A stretch of DNA of 64,000 nucleotides from contig CM063287.1 in assembly GCA_032173965.1 (NCBI GenBank), positions 11,041,859 through 11,105,858 of the forward strand, in the 5' to 3' direction. Numbering within the stretch: position 1 is the stretch's first letter; the number at the start of each line of letters is the position of its first letter. The stretch is from Sitta carolinensis. Its lineage: Eukaryota > Chordata > Aves > Passeriformes > Sittidae. This document shows, piece by piece, positions 23,390 through 34,074 of the stretch. Position numbers and translations under genes: made by a program. The notes beneath the pieces were generated by a model. The model was not told the DNA's origin. It saw nothing but the letters and a program-made list of their open reading frames with translations, and ran no database searches.

Positions 23390-23675
23390 GGCGAGGCCGC
23401 GGCCCCGCCCCTCCGCGCGGCCCCGCCCCTCAGCGCAGCCCCACCCCCTCAGCTCGGCCCCGCTCCCTCCGCGCGGCCCCGCCCCTCCCCTCGACCCCGC
23501 CCCTCCTCGCGGCCCCGCCCCTCCTCGCGGCCCCACCCCTCCGCGCGGCCTCGCCCCTCATCTCGGCCCCTCCCCTCCGCGCGGCCCCGCCCCTCATCTC
23601 GGCCCCTCCCCTCCGCGCGGCCCCACCCCTCCGCGCGGCCCCGCCCCTCCGCGCGCCCCGCCCCCAGCGCTGAAG
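23390..23675. repeat. 18-bp GC-box minisatellite in the TMEM254 promoter
   Basis: About fifteen tandem copies of an 18-bp unit with consensus TCCGCGCGGCCCCGCCCC occur here. Variants read TCATCTCGGCCCCTCCCC. Many copies hold a CCGCCCC Sp/KLF-type GC box. The array ends about 50 bp before the TMEM254 start codon, so it probably is the proximal promoter. Confidence 0.85.
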
Positions 23676-23725
23676 GGGCCTTAGCGGCGGCGGCGCTGGC
23701 GTTGCTCACAGCGCGGCCCGGCGGC

Positions 23726-23827
23726 ATGGCGGCGGCAACGGAGCGCGGTCGCGATGGCAGCTGCCACTTCCAGCGCTCCCGGCTCATCTGGATGGTCGCC
23801 ATCATCTTCGGCATGGTCCTCCTCGGC
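23726..23827 (+). CDS. TMEM254: TMEM254 coding exon 1
   Basis: This exon encodes residues 1-34 in phase 0, ending FGMVLLG, followed by donor GTAAGGAG. The ATG context GGCGGCATGG is a good Kozak match. Confidence 0.92.
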
Positions 23828-26800
23828 GTAAGGAGCGGCGCGGGGAGGGAGGGAGGGAGATCGATCAGAAGCCGCGGGCTGCGTGGAGCAGGTTCCCTGC
23901 ACCGTGTCCACGGAAACGCCGCTCTCTAAAATAAACGGGGAGAAAAAGGAAACTGGAGGTGCTGCTTTGGCCGGGCGGGGAGGAGGCTGGACAGAGCCCT
24001 GCAGGAAGGCCACAGTGAGGGAGAGAACTCCTGTCCCGCGGAGGGAAGCGGGGCTGTGCTGCTCCCGGTGGGAGCGTCCCGGGCGCGTCCCCGAGCGAGC
24101 TGTTCGCGGCAGTGCTGGAAGGGGCTGCAGCACGGCCGGAGCTGGGAGCTGGGAGCTGGGAGCTGGGAGCTGAGCATCAGCACAGCTCGCTCCGGGACGG
24201 CTGTGGGGCGTGGGGGCCCATGCGGAGCCCTTCCAGGGGAGGGCTTTGGGCACAGGCCGTACGAACTGTTGGCGTTGGAAAACTCACAGACTGCAGTCAC
24301 CGCGTTGTCTTAATTTCCAAAACCAGACTTCAGCTAAGTTAGGTTGGATTACTGGAGCAGGGATATTAATGGCTGTTTTGATGTATCTGATGAGTTTATG
24401 AAAGTCATCCCTTGACTATCACATGTTGCGATTTTCCTTCTGTTTGCACAGATTTTCTAAACTTAAGAACCACCGCTGTAAAAGTGATGGTCTAGACACG
24501 TCAAGCTACTTGCAAAATAGCTTTTAGACTGTTTCAAGAAACAGCATGAGCTTTAAGCAGGTTCCCTGTCTAAACCCATCACCTCGCCACATCTTTGGTG
24601 TATGTAGTGAGAAACTGCAGCGTTGATACGAGAAGCAAGATAAGGCAGTGTGAACTGTGGCCTGGCCAGCGCTCACCTTACGTCCCCAAAGGACTCTGAA
24701 GTGCACAGCCCATCACTCACTGCCCGCTTCTCCTCCCCAGCTTGTGAAAATCAAGGTGCACAGTGGTAAACACTGCAGACAGCTCTGGGACAGGAAGGAA
24801 ACTTGGAAAGAAACTCTGCATCTCTAGACTTGGGATTTATGCTCAGTTATCTTCTGTGCCCTGTTAAAAATAAACAAAAATCTGTCATTTTCTTTATTAG
24901 GGAACAAAAGAAGAAAGAGTGATCCCCTAGTTTTAGATAAATAGTTTTCTCCTAAACAGTGTATTCATTGTTTGGCTTCTTCAGGTCACTTGCCCCAGAT
25001 TAACTTCTTCAGGACAAAGACAATATAGGTTTTGCAGCTTCCATGTCTAATAGGTAATGAGCTTACAACTTAAATGCCACTTAACATGCAGATGCACTCT
25101 TGGTACCCAGACAGCAACCTTAAACTTATCCCCATGGCATCTGGAATGTCAAGGAATAGAAATTTCCTAGTTGATATCTTTCAAAGGCTACTGGAAGAAT
25201 ATGGTCCTTGGACAAGGTTAATGGAATGAAAGAATTTAAGTACTATGAATAAATGAGCCCTAAACTCATGGGGCTGAAAAATAAAGCTATTTTGAAGGTT
25301 AAATTGATAGTACTTCTACATTGAAGTAAGATAACTTTTTTGTTTTGTTTTGTTGTTTTTCTGTGTGTTTGTTTTTGCTTTTTTTGTTTTAGTGGGTAAC
25401 CCTTTGGCCTTCAACTATACCATATAGTTCCTTGGGAATATTTGGTACCTTCCTTAACTATTTAGTGGAACACCACCACAAATGGGTATGCTACGGGTAA
25501 GTTATATTTGACCATGTAATTATTTTGCCTCACTGTGACTCTTAGTGTGTGTTAACAAGCTTTCCTGTAACCCAGTTGTTAATTAGATTTAAAGAGCTCT
25601 CCTTTCAAGCTCATTATAATTGAGGGTGTAGGGTAATAAGTATGTAGAGGACTAGACACACTAAGATCAGTTTTATAGTTTAAAAATGCAACTTCAAATT
25701 TGGCATCACTGATTCTTTAACAAGAAAGGGGAAAATGTTAAGATACTACTTTTGATGACAGTTATTAGTCCAAAGTTATACTTGTACCGTCTACTGGAAG
25801 TCTTTTCTTTCTCTAGTTGTTACTTGAGCAGTCCAATTCTTTCTTTAGGAATCTTTTTTATCCAGCTTCAATTAAAGAACATTTTCCATCCTGGTACTCC
25901 CTTATCCTGATCTACATGAGAAATAGCCTGCTGAACGAACTGCATAGTACTAAGTTTTACTGGGTTACAAAACCTAGTTTTTGCTACTTTAGTTAACAGA
26001 AGAGCTGGAAAATATTACCTTGAGCTTGCTGGCTTCCTGTAAAGACAGAAATCAGTAGGGCTTTTTTGTTTATTTTACTGTGCATCATGTAGAACCTTTG
26101 TCTTTTCTCAGAGCATCTTTTGCTTTAGCAAGGCATTGAATTGATCCTAAATGAATAGCCTCTGAACTTTTTTCTTTTATATAGAAGCTTTTGTAAAAAA
26201 AAAAAAGTTTGTAGGCCAAGTATGGCTTATCAAGTCACATTATATATATTGAATCTATATACAGTTGTTTTCATAAAACGAAATCTGTAAAAACTTAAGT
26301 AGCTCCTTAGGACCACTAAAAATACTTGTGTAAGTAAAAGGATAGATTTTGCATGCTTAACTAAGATTAACTTGTACTGCTTTCACTAAGCATTTGGCTT
26401 TTTGGCTTAATCTAAGTGCTGAAAGTTTTGGAAGCCTAGAGGATACTTCAAATAGCAGGTCAGGGCTTATTGCACAAGTTAGTCGCTCTGAATTACTCAG
26501 TGGACTTCAGTTTCTCTTAAGTGTATACTCGTGGGGTTTTTTCAAGATGGAAAACACCCCATCCTTTCTAGGTTAAATGGAGTTGTTGCTTTAGTGCATC
26601 CAGATTTATATTCTCTGCATAATTCATCTTGGATACAACTAATTTTCCACAAAATAAACCATGTTTTCTTTCCACCAGGTTCTGGATATCCTGGTTGATC
26701 CATGTAGTGGAAGCCCTCTACGGTATTAAGTTATGCCAGTAAGTTGTTCCCTCATCTCACTCCAGCATAGGTTCTCTGCAAAGGATTTCTGAATCAAGTA

Positions 26801-29014
26801 ACATAAGCTAAGACTGACTGCAGTGGCTCTCAGCAGCAGTGGATTCAGAGGATGCTGGTCCAGTTCTTGCTGCTGTGATAGTTTGCTGTCCTCCGCAGTC
26901 AGTTGGTGCCAGTTCTCCAAGTGGTTACTGTTGTGCAGGGCAGCACAACCAAGGGCTGGCAGCTTGTAGAACTGGCAGCAGCAAGGTTTGCCAGAGCTTG
27001 TCTGGCAGCCTCTGAACTCCATGGTCACTTGAGACACTGCTGCTCAGGAGGCAGGGGGAACAATAGATAGTGTAGAAATGTTCTGATAACTTCAGGTGTT
27101 ACAATTTTATCAGATCTTACCTCATCAGGATTGCTCTGTTGTTAATACTAGCTTAAACAATAGTGTCTGTATTGTGAGAATACAGCTGGACACTTTCATC
27201 TGGGGACTCTTCCAGATCTACTTGCATCTGCAGGTCAGAGGGATAAAATACTTGAACTAATCTGACTATACAAGCAAGGCCTTCTAAGTCTTACATTAGG
27301 ATAAAAATTTGCCTGGAAAGGAGCACTGTCCAAGCACATTGTCCTTCTGTTCATCTGACTTGTGGTTGCAGTAATTCAGAAGAATGCAGATGCTCATTAG
27401 GTTCTCATGCTCTGCAGAGTAGTGGCCAGTCTGTTTGCCATGATACAAATGATGAGGTTCCACTTCATTTGGGTCATTCACTGCTGTCTGTCCCTGGCTT
27501 CTCAGGTAACAAACAGCTCTTGGAAGCAACAGGATTTTGTTTCATGGAATGCTTCATAAGGTTTTTTTTTTTAAGGCAGTAGAATATGGATGAATAATTT
27601 CTTCCTTCAGAATGAGAGTTAGTAAAAATCCTGTGTTTATCACACTCTCGTTTTAAGTTATGTAGCTTTAAAGTTAAAGCTCTTAAGTCTGAGTGTGCAA
27701 GTAAATGGGTATCTGGGCCTAAGGCAATTCTTTTAGGTATGAGGAAACTTGACTACCAGTGAACATACCAAATGAGTGTATTATAATTAATTTTACTAAT
27801 GAAGCTTTACAGAGTAGTGTTAAAATCCACAAAAAAATAGCAGAGATGACCCGCCCATCATTATCTCCTCAGGAGTACTTCTCTAGATTACCTAACAGTG
27901 ATACTTCTGTGAGTACCAAACACCATTTATTTTTACTTATGTAAAAGTTACAGCTACTTGGCAATATCACAAAGGAGGCACAAGGGAAAACTGAGGGCTC
28001 AGATGCAAATTTGTTAATCAGCAGTACTATTGCCATTGGCTCTTGGCCTGTATTGCTGCATATGGTCTATTCATTAAGCTTGCTTTGTAGCAACAGGTAA
28101 ATTTCTTAAGCCCTTGTTCTCCAGGTTCTGCACTAATTTGAAAACACTGCAGCTGGGATTATAAACCAAAAAGCACAGCTATGCCTGATAAAATTGTTTC
28201 CTGGAAATGTGAAATCCCTTGGGTTTGCTGTTGTGTTTATACTTAACGTTCCTTTCACCAGGAGTACTTCTCAAGAACAATGGAGGAGAAAATTACATTT
28301 TCTGTAACATTCAGAAAAAGTCACATATATTACATTAAAACTAACATAGGAAGGTCTCTTCATAAATCAAGTGAAGTGCCTTAAGCCCTGTTGCCTGTCT
28401 TTGTCTAGCCACAAATTCAGGTACCAGTGTTTATCCATCCCTTATCATACAGTCGTTGTCGGGTCTCTGTCCTGCCAGCATAAAGTCTCCCATGACTAAC
28501 ACAGTCAACAAGAAATTATATTCACACTTGTGTCTTAAGATCAGTATCAAGCTATTCCAGTTTCTTGGTTCTTTGCACACGAACTTCTGGGGTGAGTAAC
28601 TTCAAATAGGACAGATGGACATTGCAATTTATGTATTGTTGAGGAAATTGTAAGCATAGAATGTCTGTAAGAACTTTTGTTCAATAAATAGCTTAAAATC
28701 CTAAAGCCACAAGAACTAGTATGTTTAGCTAGCACAGGAAATGTCTCAGTATGGAATGTGCTGAGCTGAAATATTCTAATCCATTCTGAATCTCAAGGAT
28801 GGGTACAGATAGCTAACCTTGCTTTTAAGTACCAGTACAGCCTGCAGGAACGTAGGTTTTTTGACCCATTGTGTGTTTTTGTTAATGTTACAGAGCTAAA
28901 GGAATCACTGACCCGTCTGTTCAGTTTCAATGGTTTGTTCAGACCCTTTTATTTGGATACGCTTCCTTTGGTCTCCTGGTGTCTTACAAACCTGCAGCCA
29001 AGAAGCAGTACTAG
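23726..29014 (+). CDS. TMEM254: TMEM254, small multi-pass membrane protein
   Basis: Four exons join into 128 residues, close to the human length of about 123. The protein begins MAAATERGRDGSCHFQRSRL. Hydrophobic segments are IWMVAIIFGMVLLG (about 21-34), WISWLIHVVEALYGIKLC (about 70-88) and FVQTLLFGYASFGLLVSY (about 103-121). Family hallmarks are TLWPSTIPYSSLG, YLVEHHHKWVCYGFW, LIHVVEALY and AKGITDPS, matching human PQSIPYQNLG, YLVDHHH, WLIHVGESLY and HKGIT. It ends KPAAKKQY, a basic cytoplasmic-type tail. Its molecular function is not established. Splice sites and phases agree throughout. It starts in a CpG island and converges with the minus-strand PLP gene. Confidence 0.95.
24139..24173. 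repeat. Heptamer microsatellite in TMEM254 intron 1
   Basis: About five tandem copies of GGGAGCT lie in the GC-rich 5' part of intron 1. Confidence 0.85.
25393..25496 (+). CDS. TMEM254: TMEM254 coding exon 2
   Basis: This exon encodes WVTLWPSTIPYSSLGIFGTF through HHHKWVCYG. The acceptor follows a long T/G-rich tract ending TTGTTTTAG, and the donor is GTAAGTTA. It contains the conserved His triplet. Confidence 0.95.
26679..26738 (+). CDS. TMEM254: TMEM254 coding exon 3
   Basis: This 60-bp exon encodes FWISWLIHVVEALYGIKLC plus split codons at both ends. The acceptor is TTTCCACCAG and the donor GTAAGTTG. It makes up a membrane segment with a buried His and Glu. Confidence 0.94.
28894..29014 (+). 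CDS. TMEM254: TMEM254 coding exon 4 (stop)
   Basis: This exon encodes AKGITDPSVQFQWFVQTLLF, then GYASFGLLVSYKPAAKKQY and stop TAG. The acceptor is AATGTTACAG. The 3' UTR follows. Confidence 0.94.
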
Positions 29015-30445
29015 AAGACAATGGAAGAAGTCACTTCTCACATACTTCATCTCATTTTTCTGGAAAGACCCCCATGTACATGTCTAGGTGCTGTAACTAG
29101 CTACATTACATTCCTGCTGCATGATGCAGTGCCCTTCTATCCAAGCAACTCTCCTCTTACTAACCAACACAATTAAATTCACAGGGCCCTGTGGATAGCT
29201 CAGCAGGAAATCAGCCCTTCAGTCTTGGCACTGCCCAGTTTTAATCTTTATTATGCAAGAAGCCAAAAGTTGCTCCTCTGCAGATTTTGACATGTATACT
29301 CTGTCACACTGACAGCTGGTAGCAGTGATTGATAAATTACCTTTTAACGAGGAGAATTGTTCCACAGCAGGGAGGGTTATTGACAGCCACAAGGCAGCTT
29401 GCACCTGTTTTGTAATAGGATTTAAATTTACCTATGTTTTCTCTACGAGACTGATGTTGTTGTTCAAGCCTGCTCTTTGTACTTTGTTTTGTCTGCTTAT
29501 TCTGTTCCACAAAGGACAGACCATTTTACTGCTGCAGATACGTTGCAAAACCAGGTCTCAGCTCAAGCTGCGGTGCAGTAAGCTTGGATACATAAAGCAC
29601 TTTAACTTTGTTTAATACAAGTGCCTTAAAATTCATGCAGCATGACCTCATCTTTTTAGTGAAGATTTTGAGTTATTATAGTATAAGGTAGCTTTGAGGG
29701 CAGCTTTTTTGATAAGTAATTTATTATCCAAAGAAAAAAAATATCGTTCAAAAATCTAGCAGAAAAGTTGATATTCGGGAAAACTGGAATTTGGGAAATT
29801 AGATGTAGTGAATAAGCATATACCACTGTCTCCCAGGTGATGGTGTTCTGAAACCTAAGATTGAGAGACCATCATAAGCAAGAGTATTTCCTGTATGTGT
29901 AATGAGTCTTCCATCAGCTTGTCTTTTACTTTTGAATATTTGAACAAGAATTTAGCCTGTGTGGTTTTAGCACTTCTAGAAGGAATAATTATTTAATGTA
30001 CTAACTCTGGTGTGGGGAGAAGTTTTACCATGCCACTTGCCATGATACTGTTCTGGAAGAAAGGGTAAGAAAAGGTTGTTCTTCCTCTAACCTCTAAGAG
30101 CTCCACTAGGCAGTAATGGGTAACTTTGTGCCTTGTGCAGTACCTACAGGCTATAACACTTCATGTGGGAAGCCTCATTCAAGCACAGGTATGTTAAGTT
30201 TTTGCTTTCAGTGGGTACTAAAGGCATGAAGACCTGAAGGATTTGAAATTGTGGTATGTTTGTAGTTTGGGTTTTGTTGTAGTCGTTTAATGGCAAACCG
30301 TTAACTTAAATGTTTTGTAGAGAAGTAGAAACTCATTTGGTGGCTAGAAATCCAACAGGAATGTCAAGAGCCTGAGCTGCATTTTACTGTGTAACCTTTT
30401 GTCTCGGACTGTGAGCCTAGAATAAACATTTTAAAAAGTTAAGAA
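29015..30445 (+). other. TMEM254: Probable TMEM254 3' UTR
   Basis: No competing exon was seen downstream of the stop. A canonical AATAAA at 30421-30426 would give a UTR of about 1.4 kb. A weaker ATTAAA occurs near 29172, so a short form is possible. Confidence 0.5.
30421..30426 (+). terminator. TMEM254: Candidate TMEM254 polyadenylation signal
   Basis: An AATAAA hexamer lies in the plus orientation about 1.4 kb after the TMEM254 stop codon. Confidence 0.45.
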
Positions 30446-32488
30446 GTTGTTTTTAATACATTTTTGTTTAGCATGTTAGATTTCAGCAGCTTTCTCCGTG
30501 GAGGTTGCTGGGCATTTCTTATCAAAGATTTTAGAAATGCAACTCCCAGGTATTCATCTACCTTCAGACACTTTGTCTGCCCAACCTTCGCTTTGCAGCA
30601 TTTCAGTTTAAACACTTGTTTATAAAAGCCACCAAAACCCCACAAAAATAAAAACCAAACAAAAACCAGCCAGTGTTTGCTGTCAGCCTCCGTTCCAGAG
30701 CTATAAACAGCACTGATGCCCGTTTGCTCAAGTTTTGGAGGCTTCACAACATGATCCCAACTGCACTATTTTAGCCAGCAGTTGGCTGCACCCTGTAACT
30801 GAAGGACTGGCTCCCCCAGAGCTGGTGATGCATCCCTGAGAGCTGACTCAGCTGATCAATGGACTTCAGTGGCCCCCCTGAGCCCAGCCCAGGGAACAGC
30901 AGCACCTGCCCGCCCAGTGAGGAGAGGGGTGCTGCACCTCACCATGCTGGGGAGCAGGCCAGCAGCCACCTCTGCCCCTCCACAGGCCCACAGCAGCCAG
31001 CCTGCCCAGCTGCACTCTGCCCAGGCAGCTCAGAGCTCCCCCCTCACCCAACCAGTGGATTTTGAGCCAATGTCATTGACAGATAAAAAGAAAAATATTA
31101 ACTCTGATTTTTTTAAAGTGAGGCTGCTATCAGTATCACACAAGAGAAGGAAAAATCTTTCATCGCTGAGGTGGCATAGCAGAATTTTTAATATTTTTCA
31201 AAGAAATACAATGCTTAAATTTATAGTTTGCTGATTTTACCATTAGTAAAATTTTTACATAATAATTAAAGTAATTTTTCAAGGTACATAAGAACACTCT
31301 ATAAAAAATACCTTTTTAAATAAAACATTCAAACCCACATTATTACATCTTTGAAATGTCATAGATCTTACTGTATTTAATAATTCAAAAAGGAAAAGGT
31401 TAGCAGCACAGGTATTTCATTATTCTTCCCAAGCTTACATTCATTTAAACATCTCATTTTGAGGGTTTTCTCCCCTTGGAAGATCTTAATTTTATCTTTT
31501 AAGCCAATGCGACTTCAATAAAGGCAATATAGAATGAAAAACACCTCTGGTACTATTATATTCACATATAAAGCATTTATTACTGAAGAGTGATTTACAC
31601 TTTAAATTATGTTTATACTTAAAACAATAAGAATAAAACCAAACTGCAGATATCATGTTTGACATTTTAAGCACCTTCCAGACATCACCTTTGTTCTCTC
31701 CCCCCCCAACACATTTCCAAAATCATATCATGATTTCAAGTGCATTGATTTTTGTTTGCTCCATCTGCTACATCTTGCCCCAGTTTTGTGAAAACTTGCT
31801 AATGCAGTTCCCACTGATTAGAAAAGAAGATATTAGTGCTCTGAGCTTCTAAAACAATAAAATCCAGGATAATGCAAAATTTTAAACTAAATATTCAGAC
31901 AGCAGAACCTGTTTGCCACTACTGAGAACTTTGGTTATAAAGCTCTATTTTCTTCTCATGGAGGTACTTGAGACATCCTCAAAATTTCCTGAGACTTTTG
32001 CCAAAAAACGTGAGAGGGTGGGTAATCACACCCTTATTGATAGAGGTCTTTGATGTAGTTCATTTCTTGCTCCAATGGAAGTAGCAAGTATGTAATGTGG
32101 ACTCTGTCATCTATTTCCCTACAGATATCTTAAACTCTTCTGACAGCAGAAAAAGGAGTTGTGTCTGACAGGACACCACTGTGATTTACAGAACCAAGGC
32201 CCATACCCATCATTCTGGATGGCAATAAGGGAACAAAACCAACCCTTGGGGCATCAGAAACTTCTAGTTCCATGTGCAAACCAATATGGTCTTTCCAAAA
32301 ATAGACCGAATCTGTAAACTTCTAGTTTTTGTCCACCATTTATCAGACTCTGAAATCCTGCTCCTTTGTGAACCATAAGAAGAAAGAACAAACAGTTTTT
32401 TTCCCAGAGAAATAACACTGCAGAGACAGCCACAGTGCTGCCCTTCTCATCCCATCTTGCCTACATATGCTACAGAGAGAGATGGATC
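30446..32488. other. Intergenic AT-rich DNA between the convergent genes
   Basis: No exon was recognised. The stretch 31050-31900 is strongly AT-rich with many T- and A-runs; 30850-31050 is more GC-rich but has only chance open frames. Confidence 0.45.
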
Positions 32489-32815
32489 ATGGAAACACAG
32501 AATGGTTTGGGTTGGAAGGAACCTCAAAGCCCATTTAGTTCCAACCTCCCTGTCTGTTCTGTTCAGTAGACCAGGTTGCCCAAAGTCCCGACTAACGTAG
32601 CCTTGAATCCTTCCAGGGATGAGGTATCCATAACTTTTCTGGGCAGCCTGTCAGTGCCTCCCTGTCCTCACAGTAAAGCATTTCTTCCTCATGCCTAATC
32701 TGAATCTGCCCTCTTTCACTTGAAAGCCATTGCCCCTTGTCCCATGCAGCTTTCCTGTAGGCCCCCTTTTGGTACTGGAAGGGGCTGTAAGGTCTTCCCA
32801 GAGCTTAAGTTAAAT
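32489..32815 (-). mobile_element. CR1 LINE 3' end
   Basis: The plus strand carries the hallmark antisense CR1 3' region: CAGAATGGTTTGGGTTGGAA, then ACCAGGTTGCCCAAAG, then CAGTAAAGCATTTCTTCCTC and GTACTGGAAGGGGCTGTAAG. The element is therefore on the minus strand, and 5'-truncated near 32815. Confidence 0.92.
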
Positions 32816-33975
32816 TCTGCCCAAATGAAAAGGCACAACTGTGTTGTGTGCACATCCAGAAGAGGGCCTGAACTTCTCTTACATTTCTTGCCATCCCACT
32901 CTGTTGTATTATTAGTTGGTCTCTGCCTGTAGTGATAAAAACAGTATTTAGGTCAATGTGTTCTTTGTTAATTGCATTAGCCATGTGCCTAAGACTTAGG
33001 CTTCCTCTTCTCCCACCACTGCCTTTGGCTATTAACATGTGGTCTTTAAATATATGTCACTATTAACAGTGTACTTAATCTGTCAGGTGAGATGGATAGA
33101 GTCTGTTTTAGACAGACTAAGATAATCAGTGGAATGCTAATTATAAAATTCACCTGGGTAGCAAGACTCCTTTTTATATAGAAACACAAGCCAGTTTATA
33201 GGCTACTTTTTATACTGAGTCTCCAAAAGCAGAAGGAAGAAATACATTTGTGTTCTGTTTATGAGCTCTAATCATACTCAATACTTTTTTCAATTCCTGC
33301 AAAATATATTTGAATTTAATTTTGCAAATAGGATAATCTTCCCTTGGGAAAAAAAAGTTAATATTATATTGATTTTTATCTTCCAAGGTTTTTTCTGTCT
33401 GTGTTTAAATCACCTTCTATTAGCATAATTTTCCCTCATGTAGTAGCAAAGATCAGAAGTATGTTCGACCCCACACACATGTACATACCTCCTGAAGCAG
33501 ATTTAGCAAACCGAAAACTGCTTCTGGCTTGGAAACAGGAGGAAGCAAGAAAATTTCTGTCCTTCTGCTGTGGCTAAGTCCAGCAGAAGGAGCTGCATTA
33601 CTTTAACAAGGGGTGTCAAAATCAAAAGACCTTTGAGAAGTCTATATTCAGATGTAAGGAGAAATGCCTTCTCCCTGTTTGTTTATGGAATATCATTGGA
33701 TTCTACAAAATAGCTAAAACCCAGGCAGCCAGCTGATAATGAATTGAGGAATTCCAACACCAGCAGAGACTAAGAGCTTCCCTTAGCTAAACTAAAGTTT
33801 TGAGTTTAACTTTTTTCCCCAAAGACATTTACTACATTTTGAGCAGGAAATAAATATCCTGAAACTATTTGCTAACTGTTCAGCTTTGAAAGATAGTATT
33901 TTCTGTGAAAGCCTCACGACTGGGGCTCTGTGGAATCCTTGTGAGAGGCCCTCGTGCCCCGCAGCGCCGTGCCCG
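32816..33975. other. Intergenic DNA, probably including the 3' UTR of the PLP gene
   Basis: No coding signal was seen. The minus-strand gene ends at 33976, so its 3' UTR should occupy part of this stretch. I could not choose a polyadenylation site with confidence; an ATTAAA on the minus strand near 33313-33319 is one candidate. Confidence 0.35.
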
Positions 33976-34074
33976 TCACCGCTCAGTCCAGGCAGTTGTG
34001 GGGTAGCGTTCCAAGAGCGCCGTCCTCAGCTGGGCTGTGTGGGTCTTGTCTCTGGTCTCCACAGTGCAGATGAC
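33976..34074 (-). CDS. PLP/ACT gene last exon (ACT domain end, stop)
   Basis: This exon encodes VICTVETRDKTHTAQLRTAL and LERYPTTAWTER, then stop TGA at 33976-33978. VxCxVETRDxxH is the family's final ACT strand and loop. The acceptor is CTCTTTCCAG. It lies 7.7 kb from the preceding exon but is in the right phase and completes the ACT domain. Confidence 0.88.
   Translation of the reverse strand, partial: VICTVETRDKTHTAQLRTALLERYPTTAWTER

Larger units (their letters stand above)
23280..23860 (+). promoter_or_regulatory. TMEM254: CpG island / TMEM254 promoter
   Basis: A CpG-dense block covers the 18-bp GC-box repeat, the inferred transcription start and coding exon 1. No TATA box is obvious, and the many GC boxes suggest Sp1-type housekeeping transcription. 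Confidence 0.75.

Noticed and set aside
23103..23814. Pro/Arg/Gly-repeat open frames on both strands near the TMEM254 promoter
   Set aside because: They are made by the 18-bp GC-box array, which is divisible by 3 and so gives periodic peptides in any frame.
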